From Omphalotus guepiniiformis (Eukaryota; Basidiomycota; Agaricomycetes; Agaricales; Omphalotaceae), in NCBI GenBank assembly GCA_028554645.1, contig JAQOOI010000070.1:1426001-1490000 (forward strand): a stretch of 64,000 nucleotides of DNA, in the 5' to 3' direction. Shown here in pieces: positions 53,628-63,499 of the stretch (the first letter of the stretch is position 1; every line of letters begins with the position of its first letter). Both the position numbers and the translations under genes were made by a program. The notes beneath the pieces were generated by a model. It was not told the origin of the DNA, ran no database searches, and worked only from the letters and a program-made list of their open reading frames with translations.

Positions 53628-56600
53628 ATACAGGTCCTTCTGAGTTAGAATCGGAACAGTCTAGTGTAGATCACAAGGACAGCAATTTTCACTTTGTATT
53701 TAATCATCCTGAGAATAAATTTGCTTCAGTATCTACAAAGTCCGATTCAAAACCTGTGAGAGAACGTTATCCGCCGAATTCACCAGAATGGATAGCGCAG
53801 AGAGTAAGGGAGGATGAGTCAGAACGAGCGGTGGGAATTTTGAGAGCATGGATGCCAACCTGTCGGGCCAGGGAAGCATCGGAAGAAACGGTTGCCCAGA
53901 TCCGGTCATTGGACATTAGCGAAGCCGTCACAGCCGTAAAGTCACTCAAGAAAAACTTGCGGTTCGTAAAAGGTACTAAGGGCAGAGATCTCAAGCTGTC
54001 TGTTACAATCGATGACATCGAAAGTGGCAAGCAGATAGAAACATCGGCATTACTTGACAGTGGAGCAACGGGTTCTTGCGTCAATAAAGAATTCGTAGAG
54101 CGACATGGCTTAACTGTTAAGAAATTACCAGTAAAGATGCCGGTATACAATGCTGATGGTACCTTAAATGAGGACGGTTCAATTGAAGGGTTCATAGAAG
54201 TCAGATTGGTAATGGGAGATCATGCGGAACGCATTGAACTTGCTGTTACAAATTTAGGCAAAACGGACATATTTCTGGGACTCGATTGGTTAAGACGTCA
54301 TAACCCCAATATAGATTGGAACGATTCAACCTTAAAGTTTGATCGATGTCCTAAGAAGTGTGGTTACATACCGTATTACCTAAAACCTGAATCCGACGCT
54401 GAAGTCCGGGAACTGGAAGAAGGGGATCGCTTGTTTTACCTGAATTGGGATGGATATCTTCGGAGTATGAACTTTGGAAAAGGCAAAAAGACTGAGTCAA
54501 AAGCAGACAAGTACGTCAATGAGTACAAGGATGTTTTTGATGAAGCCGATTTCCAAAATTTACCCGAACGAAGACCCTGGGACCATGCAATTGAACTGAA
54601 GCCAGACTTTACGCCAGTAGATTGCAAGGTTTATCCATTAAATCCTTCGGAACAGAAAGTTTTAGATGAGTTCATTAAGGAAAATCTGAAATCTGGACGA
54701 ATTAGACCATCAAAGTCACCGATGGCCTCACCATTCTTCTTTGTGGCAAAGAAAGATGGGAAACTTCGACCCGTCCAGGATTATCGGAAATTGAATGAAG
54801 CAACGATAAAGAACAAATACCCGTTGCCGCTCATTCAAGAACTCATTGATAAACTGAAGGATTCGAAAGTATTTTCGAAAATGGATGTTCGATGGGGATA
54901 CAATAATATCCGGATCAAAGAAGGTGATGAGTGGAAGGCGGCATTTAGGACTAATCGGGGGCTCTTTGAACCAACGGTTATGTTCTTTGGTCTCACAAAT
55001 TCTCCGGCGACCTTCCAAGCATTCATGAATCATATCTTAAGGGATTTGATCAATGAAGGTCATGTCATGGTGTACTTAGACGACATTTTGGTTTTTACAA
55101 ATACAATCGAAGAGCACGAGTCAATTGTAAAACAGGTGTTAGATATATTACGACAACACAAGTTGTATCTTAGACCTGAAAAGTGCGAATTCGAGACCAG
55201 TAATGTCGAGTACCTTGGAGTGTTTGTAGGAAACGGACAAGTGCGGATGGATCCAAAGAAAGTCAAAGCGGTAAAAGAATGGAAAATACCAGGAAACAAG
55301 AAGGAAGTACAGTCCTTCTTGGGTTTCTGTAATTTCTACCGACGATTTATCCGAGGATTCAGTCAAGTGGCGAAACCATTGTCATCACTGACTGGGAATT
55401 CAAAGTGGGAATGGACAGAGCAGCAACAGCAGGCATTCGAAGAACTCAAAAGTAGAATTGCCGAAGAAGTTGTTCTAACCATACCCCGTGATCATGGACA
55501 ATTCAGAGTCGAGGCAGATTCCTCAGATTATGCGAACGGAGCTGTCTTATCACAAAAGATAGATGGAAAATGGTGGCCTATTGCATTCAGATCTAGATCT
55601 CTAAATGAAACGGAACGTAATTATGAGATCTATGATAAGGAAATGATGGCCATTATGGATTCCTTAGCAGATTGGAGACAGTATCTGATGGGTGCGGAAG
55701 AGTCATTTGAGATCTATACAGATCATCAGAATCTTCAGTATTTCAAAAAGCCTCAGAAATTGAATCGTCGACAAGCCCGATGGATCACTGAATTATCCGA
55801 ATACGACTTTACATTGATTCATAAACCCGGAAAGTCGATGGGAAAGCCAGATGCATTGTCCAGGATGGCCAATCATGAGACGGGGGAGAAAGACAATGAG
55901 GATGTGGTACTTTTAAAGCCGGAACTTTTTTCGATCAACAGACTAGAGATGCCCGAAGACGAGATCTTAGATCTTATCAAGAAAAAGTCAAAAGTACGGG
56001 ATAATCTAGTGAATAAGGCTTTAGAAGGAAAAGAGAAGGATTGGGTCGAGTCAGAGGAAGGAATTGTGACGTGGCAGGACAGGATTTACGTGCCTATTGA
56101 TAATAGGTTACGGGGAAAGATCATCGGACTACATCATGATACCGTTCTGACGGGACATCCAGGACAGTTCAAAACCATGGAATTGGTGACAAGAAACTAT
56201 TGGTGGCCGGGAATCACTCAGGATGTACGGAAATACGTTAAAGGGTGTGAAAAGTGTCAGGCCACTAAGATTCATCGAACCAAACCAACAGGAACACTAG
56301 TCACAAACAATGTTCCACAAGGTCCCTGGGAAGTCATAGGAACGGATCTGATCGGAGAACTACCGGAAGCTGGAGGTTTTAATGCCATAAGTGTGACTGT
56401 GGACCATTTCACCAAACGAACACGTTTGGTACCCACACACATGTCGTTAACGTCTGAAGGAATGGCCAGAATCTATAGGGACAAAATCTTTCCTATACAT
56501 GGATTACCGAGAAAGATTATTCATGATCGGGGACCTCAATATCATTCCCGATTCATGAAGGAACTATACCGGTTATTAGGCATTCAGGGGAGTTTCACAA

Positions 56601-57553
56601 TGGCATATCACCCACAGACGAATGGACAGACGGAACGGATGAACCAAGAGATTGAACATTATCTCCGGTTATTCATCAATCAACATCAGAACGACTGGCA
56701 TGAATGGTTACCGACAGCAGAATTTGTGTTGAATGACAGAATACATTCAGCGACGGGTGTCACTACTCCGTTCTATGCGGATATGGGACGACATCCGTAT
56801 AAGGGAACAGCTCCAAGAACTCCGTCGGCAAATCCCACAGCACAGGAATTTGCCGATAAAATGATCAAGATCAGGGACGAAGTAGGGGCAGCGCTTAAGA
56901 AGGCAAAGGAAGACATGACTCGGTATTACGACAAGAAGAGGAAACCATCAGTCGAATATAAGCCTAATGACAAAGTATGGCTTGAAGCGACAAACCTGAC
57001 TTCTGATCGACCAATGAAGAAGTTGGATGATAAACGATTTGGTCCTTTTGAAGTCGTAAAGAAAGTTGGAGCGACATCGTATCAACTAAAGATACCGAAG
57101 ACTTGGAAGAGGATACATCCAGTCTTTAACGAAGTTCTACTGTCACCCTATCATCCGCCTGAATTCTCCGAGCAGCCTAAGAATGATAATCCGCCACCAG
57201 TGATAGAAGGAGAAGAACCGGAGTTCGAAGTGGAAGAGATAGTAGATTCAGGGAAATATAGGGGAGGGAGATTTGGATACAAAGTCCAATGGAAGGGATA
57301 CTCGCGGCACGAACAAACATGGGAACCATTAGCAAACCTTGCAAACGCAAAAGAAGCAATCGAAGAGTTCCATAAAAAATTCCCCACTAAACCACGACCA
57401 CCTCAGTTAAGAAAGATTGAGGTCCCAATTTCCTTATTCCCGACATCATTGTTACGACCTATCCCTGAAGCATGTACGGAAGTAGTAGAAACGAAGAAGA
57501 TGCCGACAGAAGCATTAGCAGTGAAGTTAGGACGATGGGGACATCGTCCCTAA
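53456..57553 (+). CDS. gypsy Pol polyprotein with chromodomain
   Basis: Open in the -1 frame relative to gag; its own ATG is inside the overlap, so real translation is expected by frameshift near 53603. Residue numbers here count from 53456. Protease LLDSGATGS is near residue 200. Reverse transcriptase has KMDVRWGYNNIR and the catalytic YLDD near 540. RNase H has EADSSDYANGAVLSQ near 680-700. Integrase has an HHCC zinc finger (HHDT...HPGQ...CEKCQ) and the DDE core including AYHPQTNGQTERMNQ near 1050. A C-terminal chromodomain (VEEIVDSG ... YKVQWKGYSRHEQTWEP) spans about 1256-1310. Chromodomains of this class steer integration to particular chromatin. No stop interrupts the frame. Stop TAA at 57551-57553. 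Confidence 0.95.
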   Translation: MFQLRTEGAYLAGLSSKAGSESEAGECTGGREERRTATELVLELVEIGYGFCQSSEVNTGPSELESEQSSVDHKDSNFHFVFNHPENKFASVSTKSDSKPVRERYPPNSPEWIAQRVREDESERAVGILRAWMPTCRAREASEETVAQIRSLDISEAVTAVKSLKKNLRFVKGTKGRDLKLSVTIDDIESGKQIETSALLDSGATGSCVNKEFVERHGLTVKKLPVKMPVYNADGTLNEDGSIEGFIEVRLVMGDHAERIELAVTNLGKTDIFLGLDWLRRHNPNIDWNDSTLKFDRCPKKCGYIPYYLKPESDAEVRELEEGDRLFYLNWDGYLRSMNFGKGKKTESKADKYVNEYKDVFDEADFQNLPERRPWDHAIELKPDFTPVDCKVYPLNPSEQKVLDEFIKENLKSGRIRPSKSPMASPFFFVAKKDGKLRPVQDYRKLNEATIKNKYPLPLIQELIDKLKDSKVFSKMDVRWGYNNIRIKEGDEWKAAFRTNRGLFEPTVMFFGLTNSPATFQAFMNHILRDLINEGHVMVYLDDILVFTNTIEEHESIVKQVLDILRQHKLYLRPEKCEFETSNVEYLGVFVGNGQVRMDPKKVKAVKEWKIPGNKKEVQSFLGFCNFYRRFIRGFSQVAKPLSSLTGNSKWEWTEQQQQAFEELKSRIAEEVVLTIPRDHGQFRVEADSSDYANGAVLSQKIDGKWWPIAFRSRSLNETERNYEIYDKEMMAIMDSLADWRQYLMGAEESFEIYTDHQNLQYFKKPQKLNRRQARWITELSEYDFTLIHKPGKSMGKPDALSRMANHETGEKDNEDVVLLKPELFSINRLEMPEDEILDLIKKKSKVRDNLVNKALEGKEKDWVESEEGIVTWQDRIYVPIDNRLRGKIIGLHHDTVLTGHPGQFKTMELVTRNYWWPGITQDVRKYVKGCEKCQATKIHRTKPTGTLVTNNVPQGPWEVIGTDLIGELPEAGGFNAISVTVDHFTKRTRLVPTHMSLTSEGMARIYRDKIFPIHGLPRKIIHDRGPQYHSRFMKELYRLLGIQGSFTMAYHPQTNGQTERMNQEIEHYLRLFINQHQNDWHEWLPTAEFVLNDRIHSATGVTTPFYADMGRHPYKGTAPRTPSANPTAQEFADKMIKIRDEVGAALKKAKEDMTRYYDKKRKPSVEYKPNDKVWLEATNLTSDRPMKKLDDKRFGPFEVVKKVGATSYQLKIPKTWKRIHPVFNEVLLSPYHPPEFSEQPKNDNPPPVIEGEEPEFEVEEIVDSGKYRGGRFGYKVQWKGYSRHEQTWEPLANLANAKEAIEEFHKKFPTKPRPPQLRKIEVPISLFPTSLLRPIPEACTEVVETKKMPTEALAVKLGRWGHRP
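53603..53609 (+). promoter_or_regulatory. gag-pol -1 frameshift slippery heptamer
   Basis: GGGTTTT is split as G GGT TTT in the gag frame, exactly the X XXY YYZ arrangement. A -1 slip joins ...SDTGF of Gag to CQSSEVNTG of Pol, six codons before the gag stop. The downstream pseudoknot was not modelled. Confidence 0.7.
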
Positions 57554-57561
57554 GGAGGGGG
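57552..57561 (+). promoter_or_regulatory. gypsy polypurine tract
   Basis: AAGGAGGGGG just upstream of the 3' LTR, three bases from its first T, overlapping the end of pol. Confidence 0.85.
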
Positions 57562-57564
57562 TCA

Positions 57565-58016
57565 TGTTACGAATGTTTTCTTTTTTCATCTTATCTCATT
57601 GTTTGTACATATAGACACTTTTATTATCAGTAGATAACATCGTAAGTTATAGATCTAGGGTTATATTAAATACATACGTATGTAGCATGATGATCGAGAT
57701 CAAGCATGTAGACCTCAAGGCGATCACGATCATTAATGAAGTACTTGAGGCGATCGAACTCATGGTAGACACACGGTGTATTAGTCAAGGGTTATAGCCC
57801 AGGGTTTAGGGTTTTATTTACGTATATAATAAGTCCGCTTAGGTAGATATTTCTTTAGCTTCGATCTTGTCAATAACTCCTCGAGTTTAGACTTGTACTT
57901 AGCATACTTCCTTGTATCGTCTCTTTTCTCAATTCCACTTTCTGCTTTTCTCTTACTTGTGTGAAACTAAGATCATTGTGTTTGGTTATTTGAGTTTATA
58001 ACTCGAGTCGCTGACA
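57565..58016 (+). repeat. gypsy 3' LTR
   Basis: 452 bp, one substitution relative to the 5' LTR by eye, followed by CATCT at 58017-58021. Confidence 0.95.
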
Positions 58017-58021
58017 CATCT

Positions 58022-58823
58022 AAGGCGTCCTGAACGTCGAGAAACATGATGATTTGGCGGAATGAGGGTGTACTCGGTTGATTTTGCATCGCCCTGCCTT
58101 GGCATTGCGACCATTGGGTACATGGGTAGCGAAAGACAAGACAAATAGAAGACCAGAGTGGGGGGCCCTGATGAACTTCGAGAATCAAAAGGACGAGAGG
58201 CGTTAGACGAAGCAAATGATCCCTCGATAGGGAGAAAGCAAGCAAGTTGGAAATCTTCTTCCACCTATTACTAAAACCATTAACGAACGTTAGGTACGCG
58301 AAATGTGAAGACGCACCGGTTCTTTTCACCCTCTGGAATCTCCTGCGACAATATCATTGAATTCTGATGACGAGGTGCTCATAGAGAATTCTGAGCCAAG
58401 CAACGAGAATCAATAAGGCTTGCTGCCAAAACAAGAATAACGACTCACGTTCACTCAAGCTTCCTGCGCTGAATATTGTGCTTTGCGAGGCAGGAGAAGT
58501 CAACGCGCGCCATTCCTTGAAGAATCAGCGCGTTGCCTCGCTGGAATCACCTCTTCTACAATGTGCCCTCTTCTTTCTCTCCATTTGCCCTCTTCTCTTT
58601 TTCCCAAGCCGCCTTCTTCTGCTCCCACTACCTTTGAGAAGAGAGCGCGAATCGCGCATAACGAAGAGTAGCTCTTTTTCAACAATTTGACTTGAAGCAA
58701 CTACCTGGCCACTGAAGTTTCAGCACTTTTTTCGAAGCAGCAGAGCGGCACGCGCCGCGATGCGGGACACTGCTTCGAAAATTGCACCTACAATGCAGCG
58801 GCGGAGTAGTGCTGGATTAAGAA
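58022..58823. other. flank of gypsy insertion; possible split exon on minus strand
   Basis: Minus-strand frames at 57973-58329 run into the LTR and may have been one exon with sequence left of 51742. Nothing recognisable. The part from about 58480 to 58823 precedes the plus-strand gene and looks like its upstream region. Confidence 0.35.
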
Positions 58824-60502
58824 ATGCTATTGGCGGAGAGCGCTGGCAACGAATCATTGGCACATGACCGCTCGAATAGCAGTGCCCCGCTCAATCTTCG
58901 TGTTGCACCTTCATCATCTGCCGCCACTTTTAGTTTGAATCACTCGTCTATGGATCAATCCACGAACCCAAGGAGCCAGCAGTGGTCAGCTTGGGTGCAA
59001 TTTTGCACTTCCCTGCTCGCAGACTCTGACAAATCAGCACGCATGCGGCAAGAAATGAAAAGTCATCTTCTGATGTATCGCGATGAAAGTGAATATACTC
59101 AGCAACTGCTCCTCACCGCGTCTCCCTCTTTCTACTCAGCTCCGATCGCTCAAGAGGTGCTAATTCGCGATTTCTTTGCGTGGCTAGGCCGAAATGCGAT
59201 TTCTTTGCCTGGCGCTGCAACTCTTATAAATCTTAATCGCGAGCGCTCACTCGCCTCTGCTGCTGTCAAGCAGCTTCGTCGCGACTTAGCTAAACGTATG
59301 GCACTCACGAAATCCCCTGAAGTTGCTAGATCGCAGGCTACGAAGCTCTTTGCAGGCATTAAAGTAGAGGAAGTATTTCCAGGCACTGAAGGAGATTATC
59401 CTCCACTAGGGAACTGGGTATATGAAACCGACGAAATTCTTGATTGCTGGGAATATCACATAAAATATGGAAAGCAGCCTGACGAACGAATAAAGAGAAA
59501 GCCCCTCTTTAAACTAGATCCATCGCAACTTCGCCACGACCTCGCTCCCCATGAAAGCCGAATATTTACCAACGGCAAAACAGGAGAAATTGAGATGGTA
59601 GTCATCCGCGATTTTTGTGGAGTTCCGGAAATATTGCCTTGGATCAACACTGTCATTGATCAAAACGTTGCAACGCAGAAGAGTATTCGGGTGCGCTATA
59701 TTATCCTATAGCAAGGTCATTAATCGCTGATTTTATCTGAAGCTAGAAGATGCAGGAAGCCTAATACTAGCAGGTTGGAGTGCTGGAGCGCGATCTAAGC
59801 CCTGCTTTGATTGGGTTCGAAATTTCACTAAAAAACTTAGCGAATCTGAAGCCCGGGATATTCGATATGAAAGTGCATCTGCATTCGCACTTTTTTGGAA
59901 TCTCATGCTATCAAACATGCCTTCTGAGATCATTGACGACTTCCTATCTTTTTGCGAGTTACTGGATGGCATTCGCATGGACCATGGTTTAGCATTCCAT
60001 GGCACACCTGATAATCAGTATGATGTTACCATAGGCGACACCCGATTAACATTCAAAGATGCAAAAATGGCACCACCTACTGGCGTCATGGCTCTGAACT
60101 ATGCCAGGTAATGCTGCTTTAGCTGACATCGCAACAATCACACTAATTTTTTAATTGAGCAGAGCTACTCATTTTGAAAAGCAACCAAACAAATTCGCGG
60201 CTTCATGGACTACTGCGAGACAAGGAGGATTCAAAAAAGGAGGTCATTTTTTGAACGCTCACTTCCGCATACGCGTTCAAGGTGCCGCAAACACTTTCGT
60301 GCTGTGGAAACCAAACCAAGTGCATGCCACTACTTTGCAGCATGTGAATCCAGAAGACGAATGCCCCGATTTTTTGCAAACTGGCATTGCGATCGTCTCA
60401 TCGTCTCGTCTGCCAGCGATCTACGACAAATATCTGAAAGGAGTTATGGACCAAAAGACTGTGTGCGAGGAATGTTTTACTACGGAATATTTTGACGATT
60501 AA
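58824..60502 (+). CDS. possible 2OG-Fe(II) dioxygenase-like protein, basidiomycete-specific
   Basis: Three exons: 58824-59690, about 59743-60108 and about 60163-60502. Both introns join in phase (SIR to LEDAGS; NYAR to ATHFEK). About 525 residues. The N-terminal half is Ser-rich and then helical (RERSLASAAVKQLRRDLAKR), followed by GEIEMVVIRDFCGVPE. The C-terminal part has ATHFEKQPNKFAASWTTARQ, GGHFLNAHFRIRVQ and, about 52 residues after the first His, KPNQVHATTLQ. HxE followed by a distant His in a GG-beta-hairpin setting is compatible with the metal site of 2-oxoglutarate/Fe(II) oxygenases, and I recall similar expanded families in agaricomycetes. The arginine that would bind 2-oxoglutarate is not assigned. 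No lesion seen. Its C-terminal end is partly duplicated just downstream. Confidence 0.5.
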
Positions 60503-60608
60503 CACATTAAACACTGCATATCTGAGAGTAGTTATGAACCAGAACACGATCACGCAAGGAATGTTTTACTACGGAATATATTGGCTATTAACGTGCTAAA
60601 CACTGCAT
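60441..60608 (+). repeat. diverged 88-bp tandem duplication of a gene end
   Basis: Unit 1 (60441-60519) contains the last codons and stop of the dioxygenase-like gene. Unit 2 (60529-60608) repeats it with roughly 20% differences, including the shared GGAATGTTTTACTACGGAAT at about 60470 and 60558 and ACACTGCAT at both ends. Confidence 0.75.
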
Positions 60609-60788
60609 TCCTTGGTGTGCGGGTACTAGGCATTATAGCTAACTTTTATGACCATGTTTGATCAGGTTCTACCTGGCACCGTCATTCACATGCAGGACCA
60701 CGACTCATACGCTGAGCATAACTTTCCGATGGGCAGCGGTGACAACACTATTTATACGCATGACTAACACTCTTCAAATCACACCTTT

Positions 60789-62963
60789 ATGGCTGGCTTA
60801 CTCCCTGGATTGTTTGCCTCCGACTTGGCAAATGAACTTTTTCCCTATCTTGATTTGCAAATGACCTTTTTCCCTATCTTGATTTGCAAACCATCTCGCG
60901 ACTCTCTCAAGTGAACCATGCATTCTGGAAGGCGGCAAAAGACTACAACAGGCGAACCTACAGTATTCATTCTCTTCTGCAACCCTTCTTTCACACCCAC
61001 GATCACGACTTGTTTCGATTAGTGCAGGAAGAGACCGATACTATTATCGCAGGGTCTACTGCACTGCGCTTTTTCTCTCGAGAATCATGGAACACACCCA
61101 ACATTGACCTATTTGCAACTGCTGCAAATGTACACCTCATGGCAAAATTCATCCTACACTGGCTACTACTACTTCGACCCTGGCCCGGATCAAGCAAACA
61201 CTTTCGAAGATTCATTGGAACTTACTATGCAAAAAATTGCCACTGTCTTTGGTGCAGCGCCTCATGCAAACACGACCATCGCACATGCTGCTAACCACCA
61301 TGATCCTCACAGCACCGTTGATCATTTCACTTTTACACAAGTTGGAGGCGACAACCAAATTCATCTTTTTGCCTGTCATCATTCCGTTGTTAATCCTATA
61401 CTGAGGGCTCATAGCAGTCAGTATTTTTTTTTTTTTGCTTGGAAAATTAAGTCTAAACCCCCACACCACAGCGGCAGTTATGAACATTATCACATCCAAC
61501 CGAGCTTATTGCCTTTATCCCTACTCCACCCTGATTAATAAACAAAACATCGTTCTCTTGAATAGAGAAACACCCCGCCTTGTCCACGAACTCGATAAAT
61601 TCGCAATGCGAGGATGGAGTAACACGTATTCACCTTCGTTTCTCACTGTCGCAAAGTCTATCAACGAATTTGACAAAGAGCGAGTTATTGGTGATTCTGC
61701 TACATTCACAATCGACCTTGGAGACACGTTCGATATCTTACCAGCGTGCATTGAGAGCAACTCCTGGAACCTCATTTTCAAGTCCCCTGCTCGCTTAATC
61801 ATCTGGTTTTCACTCGGGTCTTCACACAATTGAACAACAGTCTACTGTATGTGCGAACGTGCAGAAATACTTAGCCAGCATTCACCCATGGATAACGCAT
61901 TATGCACTGTTTCCCATCAAAACCGATTATCGAAGATGTTCAATAGGATGAGTTCAGAGTATGTGATTCATGCATTTCATAACTCGTGTTCTTATTTTGT
62001 GCCAAGAACAAACTTGCGCATGCATGTCCATGACATGGTTAAACCTTCAACGACGCCAATAAATAGCGCCATCCAGAAATTCCTTCTGCGAAAATATCTT
62101 GAATTTCAAACAGACCCTAGAAGACCTCGCCCGATTTTTTTGCCCAAAGGTAATACTGCCTCTATACTCATAACAATCTTGCGATCAGTTTTTGCCGTTT
62201 TCCGAGGACCTATCAAGGTAATAACTCATTTTCCACCTATCAATTTGATTGCTAACGACAAGCACCTATTTACCCCCAGTTATCTGTGGCACTCGACGAA
62301 ACTCTGATATTCCCTTACACCAATGTGTTCCTTGAATTCCCGCGAACTTTAGGTGACCCCAGCCTTTCTCCGATTTCTATTTCTCGCAAGCGCGAAGCGG
62401 TCAAACTTGCAGAAAAAATGCACATTCGGCTCAATTGCATAAACCTACCAGGTATATGCTTCTCGGATGGCACTGCAGAGACCAACAGTCATCTCACCAC
62501 TCTAGAGTAAGCTAATTTATTCACTCACTAAAATGTTTAACACTATTATGTTCTAGAACCTACCGTGCTACTAAGCGACAACTCAAAAACTTTCAAAAAA
62601 TATGCTCTAAAACTTTCAAAAGACTTTCAATGGCAGTTCGTAACGGTACACTCAAGGGCAAACATGCTTCTTTAATACTTCGCATTGTTCACGCGTACTG
62701 CGAAGTTTTCAACGTTAATCGTTCGGTGAGCTGTTATACTGCCTATCTTTTCAATGCACTGGCATCTGATGACACAATCGCAGCCGATTATTAGCATTCA
62801 CGGCAGACCTCGAACAGCTAAATACAGAGTATCGGTTATTCTCCCTTCACCTAAAAACGGAAATTTTAATGACGAAAATCCTATGAAAATCTCAAAGAAT
62901 CAGCAACTATTATATCAATGTGAAAGACGCAACATCTTTATTACTTCAGATGGTTTTTTTTGA
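60789..62963 (+). pseudogene. F-box / nucleotidyltransferase-like protein, copy 2, broken
   Basis: Paralogue of 47729-49892, aligned from LFASDLANELFPYLDLQ through IIAGSTALRFF ... NIDLFA, AVMNIITSNRAYCLYP, VFRGPIK, HAYCEVFNV and PIISIHGRP to a stop at 62961-62963. Three lesions are visible. A 29-bp tandem duplication at 60837-60890 shifts the frame within the F-box. A one-base loss at about 61156 separates MAKFIL from YTGYYYFDPG. A TGA at about 61831-61833 falls where copy 1 has a Trp codon (SLGSSHN-stop-TTVYC against GFAHAW-KNVYC). Intron positions match copy 1, so the duplication was at DNA level. A T-run of about 13 bases fills the pyrimidine tract of its first intron. Confidence 0.75.
60837..60890 (+). 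repeat. 29-bp tandem duplication causing a frameshift
   Basis: A 25-base segment starting CTTTTTCCC occurs at 60837-60861 and 60866-60890, offset 29 bp. 29 is not a multiple of three, so it breaks the F-box exon. Removing one unit would give the order seen in copy 1. Confidence 0.9.
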
Positions 62964-63184
62964 ACAAGATTATTCGCTGAAATTGCTTCGGACTTCTCGC
63001 ATTACCTGTACTATATGGACAAGTATTCACGGACACACGAGAGTATGGTTAAACACTCGGACTTTAAAGACAGCGTAAACAAACTGTACTTTACTCACTA
63101 CTTTGGACTAAATTCGCCATCCGCATTCATATGAACCAAAACCAATAGTTGTGATCTGCAAAGAAGTTTGAACATGATCGTGAG
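62964..63184. other. intergenic, no gene seen
   Basis: Short spacer between the broken copy 2 and the tandem repeat; no frame or motif. Confidence 0.4.
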
Positions 63185-63478
63185 TGAAATGCAATGTCGA
63201 ACACCTCTCTCTGAGATGTTTCGGGTGTATTCTCTCTTCGACAGTCAAGCAGCCAACCACAATTAATGCGGAACATATGTGAACCAAACACTCTCATAAA
63301 TGTTTCAAATCGGATAGATACACGTCAACATGAAACACAATGCCGAACACCTCTCTTTCAGACCATGTTTCGGCTATAATCTCCCTTCGACATTCGAGCG
63401 GGCTACCACAACTAACGTGAAACATTTCTGAACCAAACACTCTCATGAAAGATCCGAATGGCATAAATACACCTCAAT
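63185..63478 (+). repeat. two-unit tandem repeat, period 146 bp
   Basis: Units start at 63185 (TGAAATGCAATG) and 63331 (TGAAACACAATG). They share CGAACACCTCTCT, a CTTCGACA block and GAACCAAACACTCTCAT in the same order. Diverged by point changes. It sits just upstream of the ATG at 63500, so could be part of a promoter. Confidence 0.8.
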
Positions 63479-63499
63479 TTGCCAGAAGTAACAACAACA

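Larger units (their letters stand above)
51747..58016 (+). mobile_element. Ty3/gypsy LTR retrotransposon, chromovirus type, full length
   Basis: 452-bp LTRs (51747-52198 and 57565-58016) begin TG and end CA and differ by eye at a single base (C or T about 40 bp before the LTR end). The target duplication CATCT lies at 51742-51746 and 58017-58021. gag and pol are open and overlap, domain order is protease-RT-RNase H-integrase, and a chromodomain ends the integrase. Recent and probably autonomous. Confidence 0.96.
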
